DNA of 64,000 nucleotides from Allobosea sp. Its GTDB lineage: Bacteria > Pseudomonadota > Alphaproteobacteria > Rhizobiales > Kaistiaceae. The notes beneath the pieces are model-generated. The model was not told where the DNA came from and did not search any database. It worked only from the letters and a program-made list of their open reading frames with translations. The stretch lies in contig JAFKFV010000025.1 in assembly GCA_017307955.1 (NCBI GenBank), positions 1 to 64,000 of the forward strand. The letters run 5' to 3'. The translations under genes and the position numbers were made by a program. Below, piece by piece: positions 41,884-51,054 of the stretch (the first letter of the stretch is position 1; the number at the start of each line of letters is the position of its first letter).

Positions 41884-42675
41884 TCAGCCTGGGCTGAGGT
41901 AGCGAGCACCGGGCCGAGCATGGCGGAAATCCGAAGCCAGCCGCAGCCGCTGCGACTCGTAGGTGTCCCAGAGGCCCCCGTCCTGCAACGAGGGAAATGT
42001 CACGACCTCGCCCCTGTCGAAGCCGACCAGGGCGGCGTCGACCATGTCGTCAACGCTCATGGCAAAGGGGCTGCCACGGTAGTCGCCGTGTCCCGCAATC
42101 TCCCAGAACTCCGTCGCGGTTCCGCCCGGCAGCACGACCTGAACGCGAACGCCCTTGTCGGCAAGTTCGTGCCGCAGCGATTGGGTGAAGGCGAGGACAA
42201 AGGCTTTCGTGCCGCCATAGACGCCGTTCAGGATCTCCGGAGCGACGGCAGCGATCGACGCGATATTGATGACTGCGCCGCCGCCGCGGCCGACGAATGC
42301 AGGCACGGCCGCATAAGTGAGGCGCATGAGAGCCGTCACGTTGAGGGCGACCATCTGCTCCATGCGATCGACGTTGGACTGAAGAAGCGGCGCCACCTCG
42401 CCGAAGCCGGCATTGTTGACGAGAAGGGTCAGGTCAGGGCCCTCGCGCACGACGCGCTCTACGCGCCGCAGATCGTCGGCGTGCGAGAGGTCGGCCGGTA
42501 GGGCGCGTACCGAGCGTCCGGTCTCGCGCCCGATGGCGAGCGCCGTCTCTTCGAGCCGCCCCGCATTGCGTGCCACCAGGATGAGATCGTAGCCGCGGCG
42601 TGCCAGGCGGTCGGCATAGGCGGCGCCGATTCCGCTCGAGGCGCCGGTGACCAGCGCCATTCCCTTGTTCGTCAT
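41884..42675 (-). CDS. SDR-family oxidoreductase
   Basis: A 263-residue classical short-chain dehydrogenase. It has MALVTGASSGIGAAYADRLARRG (TGxxxGxG), LLVNNAGFGEVAP (NNAG), the catalytic Ser in INIASIAAVAPE and Tyr-Lys in YGGTKAFVLAF. After the core come PGGTATEFW and a DUF-like helical cap. AAAGGAC precedes the ATG at 42675. It is divergent from an alpha/beta hydrolase gene, and an exact TACCAAGGTA lies 86 bases upstream. Substrate unknown. Confidence 0.9.
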   Translation of the reverse strand: MTNKGMALVTGASSGIGAAYADRLARRGYDLILVARNAGRLEETALAIGRETGRSVRALPADLSHADDLRRVERVVREGPDLTLLVNNAGFGEVAPLLQSNVDRMEQMVALNVTALMRLTYAAVPAFVGRGGGAVINIASIAAVAPEILNGVYGGTKAFVLAFTQSLRHELADKGVRVQVVLPGGTATEFWEIAGHGDYRGSPFAMSVDDMVDAALVGFDRGEVVTFPSLQDGGLWDTYESQRLRLASDFRHARPGARYLSPG

Positions 42676-42760
42676 TCGGAGTGTCCTTTCGGTGATTGGA
42701 CAGCGAGAGGGCTGCCCATCGGCAAAGGTCATTCCTTCGAGGCGGGGCGGCGTCGAGCCG

Positions 42761-42770
42761 TACCTTGGTA
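42761..42770 (-). promoter_or_regulatory. TACCAAGGTA motif, copy 4 (SDR gene)
   Basis: An exact copy of the ten bases found at 36578, in the same orientation relative to its downstream gene, 86 bases before the SDR start. The intergenic region (42676-43057) also serves the divergent hydrolase gene. Confidence 0.55.
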
Positions 42771-43057
42771 TGCGCTGGCTCTACCTGCCTCCGGATCGGC
42801 CCGGTCCGGGCGTCCGGCGTCGCCTGTTTTGCCACGACGTCGATCGGAAATGGCGAGTTGCGGCGGATTCCGTTGCGCCTGAGCGGGCTTGCCGGGCGCC
42901 CGTCGCGACCGCTGTCGCAGGCTGGCTGCTCCTGCTCCCCTACCATCGGAGGGGGTCTGACCGCGTCCCGTATGATGGTGCCGTTCCGAGGAAGACGTGA
43001 TGGTCCGAGTGCGTGCGCCGGATGGGTGGGCGCGCGGCCCGACAAAAGGAACGACCA

Positions 43058-43930
43058 ATGAGCAGTCCCCTCGAACATGTCGAAACGGCCCATGGCCGCA
43101 TCGCCTACCGCCGGGACGGCGAAGGCGATGGGCTTCCTCTGGTCCTGCTGCAGCGATTTCGCGGAACGATCGACGACTGGGATCCTGACTTTCTGGCGCC
43201 GCTCGCCGCGCAGCGTCGCATCATCCGGCTCGACAATGCCGGCATCGGAGGGTCGGACGGCACGGTGCCGGACACCGTTGACGGGATGGCCGAGGTGGTT
43301 CTGTCCTTCCTCGATGCTCTCGGCTTGTCGCGGGTAGACCTGATGGGATGGTCGCTCGGCGGCTTCGTAGCCCAGCATGTGGCACTGGCCGCGCCGGAGC
43401 GTATCCGGCGCCTCATCATCTCTGGGTCGGGACCAGGGGGCGTGAGTGAAGGCCCTCAGCCTGATCCGCGCGTCCCTGGCGTGATGGCGCATCCAAAGAA
43501 TGGCGCGGCGGATTTCCTCTTCCTGTTCTTCGCCCCCAGTGCCTCGAGCAGGGCAGCTGGCACCGCCTCACTGGAGCGTTTGGCCAGGGTTGAGGCTCGG
43601 GTTCCTGAGGTCACTGCAGCGGCGTTCACGGCTCAGCTGAAGGCGATCGGTCAGTCGCCCGGCGTTCGCGACCGTCTGGGCCAGTTCACGATGCCGGTGC
43701 TCGTCGCCAACGGCGCCCAGGACGTGATGATCCCCGCCTACCGGTCCTATGTGATCGCGCAGGAAGCGCCGAACGCGAAGCTGATCCTCTACCCGAACGC
43801 TGGCCACGGCTTCCTCTTCCAGTATGCGGAAGATTTTGCCGACGAAGTGAACCGCTTTCTCGCGGGGCCCGAGACCACGACCGCGGCCGCGGCTCACCGA
43901 AGCGACCTCCACCAAGGACCAACACCATGA
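43058..43930 (+). CDS. Alpha/beta hydrolase
   Basis: A 290-residue alpha/beta-fold hydrolase. The nucleophile elbow is G-W-S-L-G-G (VDLMGWSLGGFVAQHVAL). The acid is Asp in NGAQDVMIP, and the His is in YPNAGHGFLFQYAEDF. The oxyanion region reads LVLLQRFRGTIDDWDP, unusual in that HG is replaced. The same unusual stretch (LVLLQHFTGTMDSWDP) occurs in the paralogue at 54586. ATG at 43058 follows AAAAGGAACG; a 15-residue upstream extension is not conserved. It overlaps the next hydrolase gene by four bases. Confidence 0.88.
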   Translation: MSSPLEHVETAHGRIAYRRDGEGDGLPLVLLQRFRGTIDDWDPDFLAPLAAQRRIIRLDNAGIGGSDGTVPDTVDGMAEVVLSFLDALGLSRVDLMGWSLGGFVAQHVALAAPERIRRLIISGSGPGGVSEGPQPDPRVPGVMAHPKNGAADFLFLFFAPSASSRAAGTASLERLARVEARVPEVTAAAFTAQLKAIGQSPGVRDRLGQFTMPVLVANGAQDVMIPAYRSYVIAQEAPNAKLILYPNAGHGFLFQYAEDFADEVNRFLAGPETTTAAAAHRSDLHQGPTP

Positions 43931-44904
43931 ACTTCAGCTCCCATGTGCGGGGCCTCGAGATGACGCGCCGCGACATGCTGGGCGGCCTTCTCGCCGCCGG
44001 TGCCATGGCCATGCCGGGCCATGCCCTTGCAGTCCTTCCAACCGGCATTCCTGCCAAAGACGGAGAAAGAACCATGGCCTTCTTCAAGACAAAGTCGGGC
44101 GTCGAGCTCTTCTACAAGGATTGGGGTCCGAAGTCGGCGCAGCCGATCGTGTTTCACCACGGCTGGCCGCTCTCGTCGGACGACTGGGACAACCAGCTCC
44201 TGTACTTCCTCGACAAGGGCTTCCGAGTCGTCGCGCATGACCGGCGCGGCCACGGCCGCTCGACGCAGACCGATACCGGCAACGACATGGACACCTACGC
44301 CGCCGATGTCGCCGAACTGACGGATGCGCTCGACCTCAAGAACGCCGTCCACATAGGCCATTCGACCGGCGGCGGCGAAGTGGCGCGTTATGTGGCGCGG
44401 GCAAAGCCCGGCCGCGTCGCCAAGGCGGTCCTCGTCAGCGCGATTCCGCCGATAATGGTCAAGTCGGCCACGAATCCGGAGGGTACGCCGATCGAGGTGT
44501 TCGACGGCTTCCGCGCCGCGCTCGCCGCCAACCGTGCCCAGTTCTATCTCGACGTCGCCTCCGGCCCGTTCTACGGCTTCAACCGGCCCGGCGTGGCGAC
44601 CATTGCGGGGACGGTCCAGAATTGGTGGCGGCAGGGCATGATCGGTGGTGCCAAGGCGCACTACGACTGCATCAAGACGTTCTCCGAGACCGACCAGACC
44701 GAAGATCTGAAGCAGATCACCGTGCCGACGCTGGTCCTGCATGGCGACGACGACCAGGTCGTGCCGATCGCGGACGCAGCCCTTCTGTCGGTGAAGCTGC
44801 TGAAGAAGGGAGAGCTCAAGGTCTACAGGGGCTATCCCCACGGAATGCTGACCACCCATGGCGATGTCCTGAACCCGGACATTCTCGCCTTCATCAAGGC
44901 CTGA
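43927..44904 (+). CDS. Non-heme chloroperoxidase-like alpha/beta hydrolase with possible Tat leader
   Basis: A 325-residue protein whose core equals cofactor-free chloroperoxidase/arylesterases: GVELFYKDWG, VFHHGWPLSSDDWDNQ, VVAHDRRGHGRSTQ, nucleophile in IGHSTGGGEVARYVAR, Asp in LHGDDDQVVP and His in GYPHGMLTTHGD. The first 49 residues look like a twin-arginine leader (MTRRDMLGGLLAAGAMAM). An internal ATG at 44074 has GGAG upstream and would give 276 residues, the normal length of the family. Exported and cytoplasmic forms are both possible. Confidence 0.88.
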   Translation: MNFSSHVRGLEMTRRDMLGGLLAAGAMAMPGHALAVLPTGIPAKDGERTMAFFKTKSGVELFYKDWGPKSAQPIVFHHGWPLSSDDWDNQLLYFLDKGFRVVAHDRRGHGRSTQTDTGNDMDTYAADVAELTDALDLKNAVHIGHSTGGGEVARYVARAKPGRVAKAVLVSAIPPIMVKSATNPEGTPIEVFDGFRAALAANRAQFYLDVASGPFYGFNRPGVATIAGTVQNWWRQGMIGGAKAHYDCIKTFSETDQTEDLKQITVPTLVLHGDDDQVVPIADAALLSVKLLKKGELKVYRGYPHGMLTTHGDVLNPDILAFIKA

Positions 44905-45037
44905 CCGCCCTCCGGGGCGCTGGCGCGCCCTGCTGATGGCGCGTCGCAAGCCGGCCGCCAGCCCTTGCCGCCAAAGCGGTCGCCGCGACAGCATCCCGGT
45001 TGCGGCGGCCGCCTGCTGTGCTTAACTGGGCTTCTTC

Positions 45038-47035
45038 TTGGCAGGACTGGCGGATCTTGCGTTGGGGCTGAAGATCAATCCCTGGCTTGGAGCGGTCGTG
45101 GCGGGCGTGCTGACCGTCGCCGTCTTCGTGGTCGAACTTCGCGGCGGCGTCGACGCAGCGGTCACTGTACTCTATGCGCTGGCCATCATATTGGGTTCGA
45201 TCGGATCCGGCCCCCGCGGCGTGCTCGTCTGGTCGGCGCTTTGCGCGCTGCTAACGGCAGGCGCCTTTGTCTGGACCCACCGCCACGGTTTCGCTGTCGA
45301 CAGCGCCTTGCGGCTCGTCTTTGGCCTGGCGGCCATCGCCATCACCGCGGCGCTGGTTCTGAGCCGCAATCGGCTTCAGGACATACGGAAGCAACTCGAA
45401 CAGAGCCGGCACGATCAGCGCGTGCTCGCGGATTCGGTTCCCCTGATCCTCTGGGGGACGGATACGGCCGGCCGGTGCGATTTCCTCAACGCCCGCTTCG
45501 AGGAATTCACGGGCATCGCCGTCGAGGATGCCATCCGGGATCAGTCCTGGGCTGAGCCCATTCACCCCGAGGATCGCGCCAGGATGCTGAGGCTCTGGGT
45601 CGGAGCCCGTGCGAGCGGCAACGAGTTCCGCGCGCATAGCCGTGTGCGCCATCGCGACGGGTCCTATCACTGGATGCACTCGATCGGTCGACCGGTCCGC
45701 TCGCAGGAGACGGGCGCGATCGTCCGCTGGATCGGCGGGCTCACGGACGTCGACGATGAACTCAAGGCCCAGGAGAGAATCCGCGAACTCAATCGCGAAC
45801 TCGAGACGCTGGTCGCCGAGCGCAGCGCAGAACTCCGGGAGACGCGTTGGCGTTTCAAGAGTCTCTACGACGACGACAACATCTTCGTCGCCGAGCAGAA
45901 CTGGAGTGAGGCCGGCGTCATTCTCAGGCGGCTGAAGGCCGAGGGGGTGACGGATCTGCGTGGCTATCTCCTGGAGAACCAGGAGGTCCTTCAGGCGTGC
46001 ATCGCCGGCGTCCGGACCGTGGACGTCAACGATGCGATCTGGCGCAGGCTTGGCTACGAATCGAAGATGGACCTCGTGTTGAAGGCGCCACGAGACGGCG
46101 TCGTCGATGCCGTCGCTGCATTATTGCCCCAGCTCGAGGCCCTCTATGAGGGACGCGACTATGTTACGTCGACGACGACCCTGGTCCGGGCCGACGGCGG
46201 ACGGATGCCGGTCATCTTTGCCGTGAACCTGCAGCCAGACGGCACAGCCTATGCGACCCTGTTCGATATCACCGAGCGGGAGGCCGCGCATGAGTTGATG
46301 GTCGCGGCCCAGCAGGAACTCGCACGCGCCAATCGCGCCGCGACAGTGGGCGCCCTGTCGGTCTCCATCGCGCACGAACTCAACCAGCCGATCGCGTCGA
46401 TGTCGATCGACATCGCCACCGGGCTGAGGGTCCTGTCCCGGGACAAGCCTGACTACAACATGGTCTCCGGCATTCTGGTCCGCCTGCGTCGAAACGCCGA
46501 TCGTCTGGCCGGCATCGTCCAGCAGACCCGCGACCAGATCGCCAATCAGGAGCGCAGTCTCGAACCTGTCGATTTGGCGGCGTTGTCGGAAGAGACGCGG
46601 CTCCTGCTCGAGCGCGAAGTCGTCGCCCGCCGTGCCGTCGTCAAGGTCCGGGCCGGCCAGGCGGTACCCCGCGTCATGGCAGACCGGGTCGCGCTGCAGC
46701 AGGTTCTGGTCAACCTGATCATCAACGCGCTCGATGCCCTCACAGCCGTTCCCGAGGAGCACCGAAATGTCGATGTCGTCGTGGAGAGGGGCGGTGACGA
46801 CCAGGTGCGGATCTGCGTCGCCGACACGGGGCCCGGCATTCGCCAAGACGAGATCGAGAAGATCTTTCAGCCCTTCTTCACGACAAAGCCCGGCGGCATC
46901 GGCATGGGTCTTCAGATTTGCCTGACGACCATCGAGCGGCTTGGCGGAGACCTGCGAGTCAGCAATCGCCCCGAGGGCGGCGCGTCGTTCGAAATAACGC
47001 TGCCGGCGGCAGCCGTGTCGCCGGCCGGAGCCTGA
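45038..47035 (+). CDS. PAS-domain sensor histidine kinase, membrane-bound (HK1)
   Basis: A 665-residue kinase. Three or four N-terminal helices (about 15-110) are followed by a PAS domain (about 125-245: DSVPLILWGTDTAGRCDFLNARFEEFTG, HRDGSYHWMHSIG), a coiled coil, a second unusual PAS-like region (about 270-410: SLYDDDNIFVAEQNW, LRGYLLENQEVLQACI) and HisKA with phospho-His446 (VGALSVSIAHELNQPIA). HATPase boxes are NLIINALDAL, DTGPGI and GGIGMGLQIC. Start is TTG at 45038; an in-frame stop just upstream rules out anything longer. It is a paralogue of HK2. Confidence 0.9.
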   Translation: MAGLADLALGLKINPWLGAVVAGVLTVAVFVVELRGGVDAAVTVLYALAIILGSIGSGPRGVLVWSALCALLTAGAFVWTHRHGFAVDSALRLVFGLAAIAITAALVLSRNRLQDIRKQLEQSRHDQRVLADSVPLILWGTDTAGRCDFLNARFEEFTGIAVEDAIRDQSWAEPIHPEDRARMLRLWVGARASGNEFRAHSRVRHRDGSYHWMHSIGRPVRSQETGAIVRWIGGLTDVDDELKAQERIRELNRELETLVAERSAELRETRWRFKSLYDDDNIFVAEQNWSEAGVILRRLKAEGVTDLRGYLLENQEVLQACIAGVRTVDVNDAIWRRLGYESKMDLVLKAPRDGVVDAVAALLPQLEALYEGRDYVTSTTTLVRADGGRMPVIFAVNLQPDGTAYATLFDITEREAAHELMVAAQQELARANRAATVGALSVSIAHELNQPIASMSIDIATGLRVLSRDKPDYNMVSGILVRLRRNADRLAGIVQQTRDQIANQERSLEPVDLAALSEETRLLLEREVVARRAVVKVRAGQAVPRVMADRVALQQVLVNLIINALDALTAVPEEHRNVDVVVERGGDDQVRICVADTGPGIRQDEIEKIFQPFFTTKPGGIGMGLQICLTTIERLGGDLRVSNRPEGGASFEITLPAAAVSPAGA

Positions 47036-47057
47036 AGCGGCCCCGGCCGATTCGTGT

Positions 47058-47924
47058 TCAACCTCGGGCGGCCTCGTCCAGCGCGGCGAACTCCTCGTCG
47101 CGCAGTGCGATGTCTGCGGCGCCGACATTCTCCTCGAGATGCGCGACCTGTCCGGTGCCAGGAATGGGCAGAATGACCGGGCTGCGCTTCAGGAGCCAGG
47201 CGAGCGCGATCTGGCCCGGCGAGGCGCCATGACCGGAGGCGATCCGGTCGAGAAGCGTCCCCTTTCCAGCCAGCTTGCCGGACGCAAGCGGGAACCAGGG
47301 AATGAACCCGATGCCATGCCTTTCGCAATGGTCGAGGACATCCTCGCTGCTGCGGTCGGCGAGATTATAGAGGTTCTGCACCGTCGAAACGGGGAACACG
47401 CGTCGCGCGGCCTCGATCTCCTCCACGGTCACCTGGCTCAGCCCGGCATGACGGATGACCCCGGTGTCCAGGAGCATTCGGACGGCGGCGAACTGCGCGC
47501 CGCGCGGCACCGCAGGATCGATGCGGTGCAGCTGCCAGAGATCGATCTGGTCGACGCCCAGCCGGTCGCGGCTGCCATGCGCCTGGCGAACGAGATAGTC
47601 GGGATCGCCGTGCGGCTGCCAGGCATCCGGACCCGGGCGCCTCAGGCCGGCCTTCGTCGCGATATGGACGCGCCCGCCATAGGGATGCAGCGCCTCGCGA
47701 ATGAGCTCCTCCGACACGTTGGGCCCATAGGAGTCGGCCGTGTCGATGAAGTTGATGCCGAGTTCCGGGATTCGCCGCAGCGTCGTCAGCGCCTCGGCCC
47801 GGTCGCGGGGCGGCCCCCAGATTCCCGGACCGGTGATCCGCATCGCGCCGAAGCCGAGGCGGGCAACGGCGAGATCGCCGCCGATCGTGAAGGTGCCGGC
47901 TCGTGCGGCATCGGGGTGCGTCAT
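47058..47924 (-). CDS. Aldo/keto reductase
   Basis: A 288-residue aldo/keto reductase. Tetrad residues are Asp and Tyr in INFIDTADSYGPNVSEELI, Lys in VHIATKAGLRRPG, and His in LWQLHRIDP. The C-terminal cofactor part has LAWLLKRSPVILPIPGTGQVAHLEENVGA. The subfamily resembles YdhF/pyridoxal-reductase-like members. GGGAGG-like sequence lies before the ATG. It is convergent with HK1, with only 22 bases between. Confidence 0.88.
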   Translation of the reverse strand: MTHPDAARAGTFTIGGDLAVARLGFGAMRITGPGIWGPPRDRAEALTTLRRIPELGINFIDTADSYGPNVSEELIREALHPYGGRVHIATKAGLRRPGPDAWQPHGDPDYLVRQAHGSRDRLGVDQIDLWQLHRIDPAVPRGAQFAAVRMLLDTGVIRHAGLSQVTVEEIEAARRVFPVSTVQNLYNLADRSSEDVLDHCERHGIGFIPWFPLASGKLAGKGTLLDRIASGHGASPGQIALAWLLKRSPVILPIPGTGQVAHLEENVGAADIALRDEEFAALDEAARG

Positions 47925-47946
47925 TTCGAATCCTGCTTTGGGAGGT

Positions 47947-48372
47947 TCATGCTGTCAGGCGGGCATTCATCACCCGCATCTGGGTGAAATCCGGCATGCC
48001 TTCGATGCCGTTCAGGAGGCCGATGCCCGATTGCTTTGCGCCGCCGAATGGCACGTCGAATGGCAGAGACATCTGCTGGTTGACCCAGATCGTTCCGGTC
48101 TAGATGCCGCCGGCGATCGCGGTGCCGCGCGGGACATCGCCGACGGCAAAATCCCTGACCCCTGGACCGATCTCGATGACGATCCCCGCGACTTCATGGC
48201 CGGGGACTGCGGGGAGGGCGGTGCCATGGTTCGCCTGCGCCAGATGGAGGTCGGAATGCCACAGCCCACAGGCTTTGACCTGCACCGGGACCTCGCGGTC
48301 GATCGGAGGATCGATGGTGATGTCCTCGACGTCGAACCTGCCATCGGGACGGTTCAGCACTGCGGCCTTCAT
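47947..48372 (-). pseudogene. Fused remnant: alcohol dehydrogenase head joined to aldehyde dehydrogenase tail
   Basis: Codons 1-80 encode the start of a zinc alcohol dehydrogenase (MKAAVLNRPDGRFDVEDI, ACGLWHSDLHLAQANHG, VPGHEVAGIVIEIGPGV). At about VGD the frame passes into the C-terminal end of an aldehyde dehydrogenase (RGTAIAGGI, TGTIWVNQQMSLPFDVPFGG, AKQSGIG). A TAG at 48100-48102 interrupts the tail, which then stays open in the same frame to a TGA at 47947. So an in-frame deletion joined two neighbouring genes and a nonsense mutation followed. No functional enzyme is expected. Confidence 0.85.
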
Positions 48373-48520
48373 GGGAAGTTCTCTCGCTGGCGTGCCGGGT
48401 GACGGATCGCGTCGCCGGCGTTGGCAGCAAGACTAGGCCGCTCCGCCGAAGGGGAGCCATCCCTACGACGGTATGGAGCAGGCCGTACATGGTAGCATCG
48501 AGCCGGCCATGCTCAGGCGA

Positions 48521-48928
48521 TCAGGGGCGGAGGAGGCTCTTGAGACGGTGGACGAGCATGTCGACATCGAACGGCTTGCTCAGGAAGCAGGCCGCGCCGG
48601 CATCCATCGCCCGCCGCCTGATATCATCGCTGGCATAGGCGGAGATCAGGATGACCGGGATCGAGTGGCCCGCCTGGTTGAGCGCCCTCGTCAGTTCGAT
48701 GCCGGACAGGCCCTTCATGTGGATGTCGCTCACGATGCAGTCCGTGGTGCCGACAAGCGGCCACCCCAGAAACGCCTCGGCGCTCTCGAAGGTGTCCACG
48801 CGATAGCCGATCATCTCGACCAGCGTCTCCAGAGACTGGCGGATGTCCTCGTCGTCGTCGATGATGGCCACGAGCGGCGGCGCGTTCAATTCGGTACCCT
48901 CGTGCCGTCGACCGGATAGTGGCGTCAT
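48521..48928 (-). CDS. Single-domain response regulator (receiver only)
   Basis: A CheY-like receiver of up to 135 residues with no output domain. The acidic pocket is IIDDDEDIR, the phospho-acceptor Asp68 lies in CIVSDIHMKGLSGIEL, the switch Ser in VILISAYAS, and Lys in FLSKPFDVDML. Start uncertain: ATG at 48928 is the longest, but TTG at 48889 begins right at the receiver (NAPPLVAIIDDD) and has GAGGG upstream. It is divergent from the FixJ-type regulator and probably takes or drains phosphate from one of the two PAS kinases. Confidence 0.87.
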   Translation of the reverse strand: MTPLSGRRHEGTELNAPPLVAIIDDDEDIRQSLETLVEMIGYRVDTFESAEAFLGWPLVGTTDCIVSDIHMKGLSGIELTRALNQAGHSIPVILISAYASDDIRRRAMDAGAACFLSKPFDVDMLVHRLKSLLRP

Positions 48929-49234
48929 GGGACGAAGCCTGCGGTCCGCAGGCCGCCAACACGCATGCGTTGTCCAGCAACGCGTTCCCCGGCTTAGCCC
49001 GGATGACAGTCGATTGCTACCCAAATGCCAGCTCGGGGACCCACCGACTACCAACGTATAGGGAGAGCAGGACGCTGGACGAGTGGATCGCATGGCTGTG
49101 CTTTGGTATCGAGAAGTGCCGGTTTCAGCGCGCCTCAACTCTCTGCCCTCCTGGCAGATGGCGGTGGCGGCCCGTTCCCGGAGGGAGGCGGTCCGATGCA
49201 ACCACAGCTGCAGCCTCGATCGGGAGGCATCCCC

Positions 49235-49855
49235 ATGGCCACGACTGAAATGCGTTCGCCCCTCGTCATCATCGTTGACGATGACGAGGACATGCGCGGA
49301 TCGCTGACGGATCTGTTCGCTTCCGTCGGGATCGAAACGCGCAGCTATGCGGCGACGAACGAATTGCTTGCGGCCGGACTGCCGGATCGGCCGACTTGCC
49401 TCGTGCTCGACCTCAGACTGCCGGGTTCGAGCGGGCTTGATCTGCAAAGCCACCTGATGCGGATCGAGGCACACATTCCCATCATCTTCATCACGGGGCA
49501 TGCGGACGTCACCACCTCGGTCAGGGCGATGAAGGCCGGAGCCGTCGATTTCCTGCCCAAGCCCTTCCGCGATCAGGAACTCCTGGACGCCGTGACGGCG
49601 GCCCTGCGTGCCGACGAGGCGCGCCGCGCCGACGACCAGGAGATAGCGGAGCTGAGGCTGCTCGCCGAGCAGCTCACGCCGCGCGAGATCGACGTGCTGC
49701 GCGGGGTCGGCCGGGGCCTCCTCAACAAGCAGGTGGCCTTCGAGATGGGCGTCTCCGAGATCACCGTGAAGATGCATCGCAGCAGTGCCGGCCGGAAGCT
49801 CAAGGTGAACTCAGTCGCGGACATGGTGCGGAAGATCGAACTGCTGAAGTTCTGA
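49235..49855 (+). CDS. FixJ/NarL-type response regulator
   Basis: A 206-residue transcription factor. The receiver (about 1-120) has VIIVDDDEDMRGSL, phospho-acceptor Asp59 in CLVLDLRLPGSSGLDL, Thr in IFITGHADV and Lys109 in FLPKPFRDQ. The LuxR-type helix-turn-helix (about 145-200) reads LTPREIDVLRGVGRGLLNKQVAFEMGVSEITVKMHRSS. ATG at 49235 has GGGAGG upstream. FixJ, NodW and StyR are relatives. It is the only DNA-binding response regulator in the accessory segment and the best candidate for the TACCAAGGTA sites. Confidence 0.92.
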   Translation: MATTEMRSPLVIIVDDDEDMRGSLTDLFASVGIETRSYAATNELLAAGLPDRPTCLVLDLRLPGSSGLDLQSHLMRIEAHIPIIFITGHADVTTSVRAMKAGAVDFLPKPFRDQELLDAVTAALRADEARRADDQEIAELRLLAEQLTPREIDVLRGVGRGLLNKQVAFEMGVSEITVKMHRSSAGRKLKVNSVADMVRKIELLKF

Positions 49856-50070
49856 GACCTCCCTCTCGGCCGCGTCTGGCGTCTCTCCGGCAGCGCGCCC
49901 GCGCGATCGAGAGACGCGGGGCACCGGTTCGGCCGGCCCGATAGCGCGGACCGCCTCCCCGCCGCAACATGAAAAGCCGCGGCCCTCGCTCGCCGGCGTG
50001 GGCCGCGGAACACGGACGTGGCGGCCGGCTCGCATGGCCGGCCGCGCAGATGGCCTCGGCGAACGCGCCG

Positions 50071-50931
50071 TCAGATCCTTTCGAGGAAGTCGAGATCGAT
50101 CCCGTCGACGTCGACCGAGCGGCTCACGGTGCTCCATTCATCGGCCGCCCGCTGCCTTTCCCGCTCCGCCCTGGCGTAGACCTGCACGGCATCGCTTCCA
50201 AGAAGCAGGTGCGGAGGCAGTTGGTCGCGGCCGGCGAGATCGACAATGACATCGGCGATCTTCAGGGGATCACCGATCTCGTTGCCGAAATAGCCCTTCA
50301 CCTGATCGAGCATGGCGCCGACGCTCGGCTGATAGTCGTCAAGGAGATCGACACGGCTCTGGCTGGCATTGATGCCCCAGTCCGTGCGCATCCCGCCCGG
50401 CTCGACCGTGATGACCTTGACGCCGAAAGAGGCCGCCTCGCGGGCGAGAACCTCGGTGAAGCCGCCGACGGCCCACTTTGCCGCCTGATAGGCGCTGAGG
50501 CCCGGCGCGCCGGTACGGCCGCCGACGGAGGAAATGTTGATGATGTGTCCGCCCCGCTGCTTCCGCATCAGCGGCAGCGCGGCACGCACAAGGTTGACGA
50601 CGCCAAACAGGTTGGTCTCGAACTGGGCGCGGAAATCGGCCTCGCTGGTCTGCTCGAAGGGCGCAATATGTCCATACCCTGCATTGTTGACCAGGACGTC
50701 GAGCCTGCCGAATGCCTGGACGGCGTGATCGACCGCCGCTTGCGACGCTCTCGCATCGGTCACGTCGAGCGGGAAGGTCCGCATCTGTTCGCCGTGTCGC
50801 GCCGCCAGCTCCGAAAGACGCTCCGGATTGCGCGCGGTCGCAACCACGCGGTCCCCGGACTTCAGGACCGTGTCCAGGATTGTGCGGCCAAGGCCGCGCG
50901 CGCTGCCCGTGATCAGCCAAACCTTCGACAT
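50071..50931 (-). CDS. SDR-family oxidoreductase
   Basis: A 286-residue classical short-chain dehydrogenase: VWLITGSARGLGRTILD, DVLVNNAGYGHIAPFE, catalytic Ser in INISSVGGRTGAPG and Tyr-Lys in YQAAKWAVGGFTEVLA, then VEPGGMRTDWG. The subfamily is that of cis-retinol-dehydrogenase-like bacterial proteins that often sit under redox stress regulators. The ATG at 50931 is chosen at the start of the fold. A GACCTTGGTA (TACCAAGGTC on the coding strand) lies 124 bases upstream. Confidence 0.9.
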   Translation of the reverse strand: MSKVWLITGSARGLGRTILDTVLKSGDRVVATARNPERLSELAARHGEQMRTFPLDVTDARASQAAVDHAVQAFGRLDVLVNNAGYGHIAPFEQTSEADFRAQFETNLFGVVNLVRAALPLMRKQRGGHIINISSVGGRTGAPGLSAYQAAKWAVGGFTEVLAREAASFGVKVITVEPGGMRTDWGINASQSRVDLLDDYQPSVGAMLDQVKGYFGNEIGDPLKIADVIVDLAGRDQLPPHLLLGSDAVQVYARAERERQRAADEWSTVSRSVDVDGIDLDFLERI

Positions 50932-51054
50932 CCTATCTCTCTCCATCTGTGAGCGGGCGGAGGAGGCAGCAGCCGCTCCGCATGGGGTCGTCCGACTGCC
51001 GGAATGGGAAGTCGATTGCGAAGATCTAGACACGCCGGTTGCGGACAAAAGACC

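Noticed and set aside
47925..47937. TTCGAATCCTGCT resembles the 3' part of tRNA-Ser (TTCGAATCCCGCT), suggesting an att repeat
   Set aside because: Only 12 of 13 bases match, the acceptor-end bases TCCCTCCGCC are missing, and it lies in the leader of an aldo/keto reductase gene. Chance is more likely.
48460..48482. TACGACGGTA before the receiver gene region as another TACCAAGGTA copy
   Set aside because: The spacing between the arms and the central bases differ, and it lies downstream of the receiver gene rather than upstream of a start.
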